Assembly (NCBI RefSeq): GCF_018398875.1
Contig: NZ_JAGWDK010000026.1
Span: 1-64,000 of the forward strand
Direction of reading: 5' to 3'
Origin: Bradyrhizobium sp. sGM-13
GTDB taxonomy: Bacteria; Pseudomonadota; Alphaproteobacteria; Rhizobiales; Xanthobacteraceae
Length of the DNA stretch: 64,000 nt
Shown here piece after piece: positions 63,917 through 64,000 of this stretch. Within the stretch, counting starts at the first letter, position 1, and each line of letters starts with the position of its first letter. The notes beneath the pieces are model-generated. The model searched no databases and had not been told where the DNA came from. It saw only the letters and a list, made by a program, of their open reading frames with translations. The position numbers and the translations under genes were made by a program.

Positions 63917-64000
63917 CGCATCCCGCGGGCGGTAAGGTTGACTGGTTAGGTTAAAACCGGGTTCACGTTGCCGTTTCCGCCGCGGTTGCTACCGTCATTT

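Overview
The window is about 64 kb of high-GC chromosomal DNA from an alphaproteobacterium of the order Hyphomicrobiales, most likely a Bradyrhizobium or a very close relative. Four things point there: acnA lies divergent to the ccmABCD-ccmG cytochrome c maturation genes, an arrangement known from Bradyrhizobium japonicum; a ROSE-type RNA thermometer precedes a small heat-shock gene; an Irr-type ICE box lies upstream of acnA; and the gene order obgE-proB-proA-nadD-rsfS-rlmH is typical of the group. No rRNA, tRNA, insertion sequence, prophage, CRISPR array or secretion island was seen. This is core genome.

Layout. 1-1480: two secreted proteins of unknown role (SIMPL domain and GyrI-like domain). 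1663-6261: dapF, mtaB, an inverted pseudouridine synthase, ftsY and yciB. 6450-9896 (minus): a small secreted HhH protein, then ccmG, ccmD (GTG start, 59 codons), ccmC, ccmB and ccmA. 10122-15255: acnA, a DUF1223 protein, a DUF2794 protein and an acetyltransferase. 15339-20388: a Bax inhibitor-1 family protein with a structured leader, and a YbbP/YbbA-like ABC exporter divergent from a TesA-like esterase. 20569-22501: thpR and zapE. 22754-33205: a TCA-cycle block mdh-sucC-(DUF1579)-sucD-sucA-odhB-(SDR)-lpdA, with two genes of unknown role interposed. 33324-38691: a membrane protein, a DUF4337 protein, xerC, priA and an RlpA-like protein. 39333-44390: the ATP synthase F1 operon atpHAGDC. 45712-47371 (minus): a heat-shock operon with promoter, ROSE element, two Hsp20 genes, an unknown gene and an HtrA-type protease. 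47421-53967 (minus): small orphan genes, two tandem RppH paralogues (one frameshifted), a YibQ-type protein, ctpA, an EnvC-like protein and rlmH. 54063-59590 (minus): rsfS, nadD, proA, proB, obgE and a MaoC-like protein. 59805-63916: a DMT transporter, an acetyltransferase, rpmA, rplU and a ROK-family protein.

How the genes work together. The TCA block supplies malate dehydrogenase, succinyl-CoA synthetase and the complete 2-oxoglutarate dehydrogenase complex, while acnA nearby is a separate unit probably under iron (Irr) control. The ccm genes export and handle haem and thiols for c-type cytochromes, whose respiration drives the ATP synthase encoded further on. The ROSE-controlled operon couples holdase chaperones to a periplasmic protease.

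Most notable observations. The ROK protein at 62816-63916 has its sequence motifs in circularly permuted order and lacks the zinc-binding motif. One RppH paralogue carries a one-base insertion. Extra genes sit inside the sucC-sucD and odhB-lpdA pairs. Several families of dispersed palindromic repeats occupy intergenic gaps, one of them inside the atp operon. I did not find a clear new multi-gene defence or mobile system.
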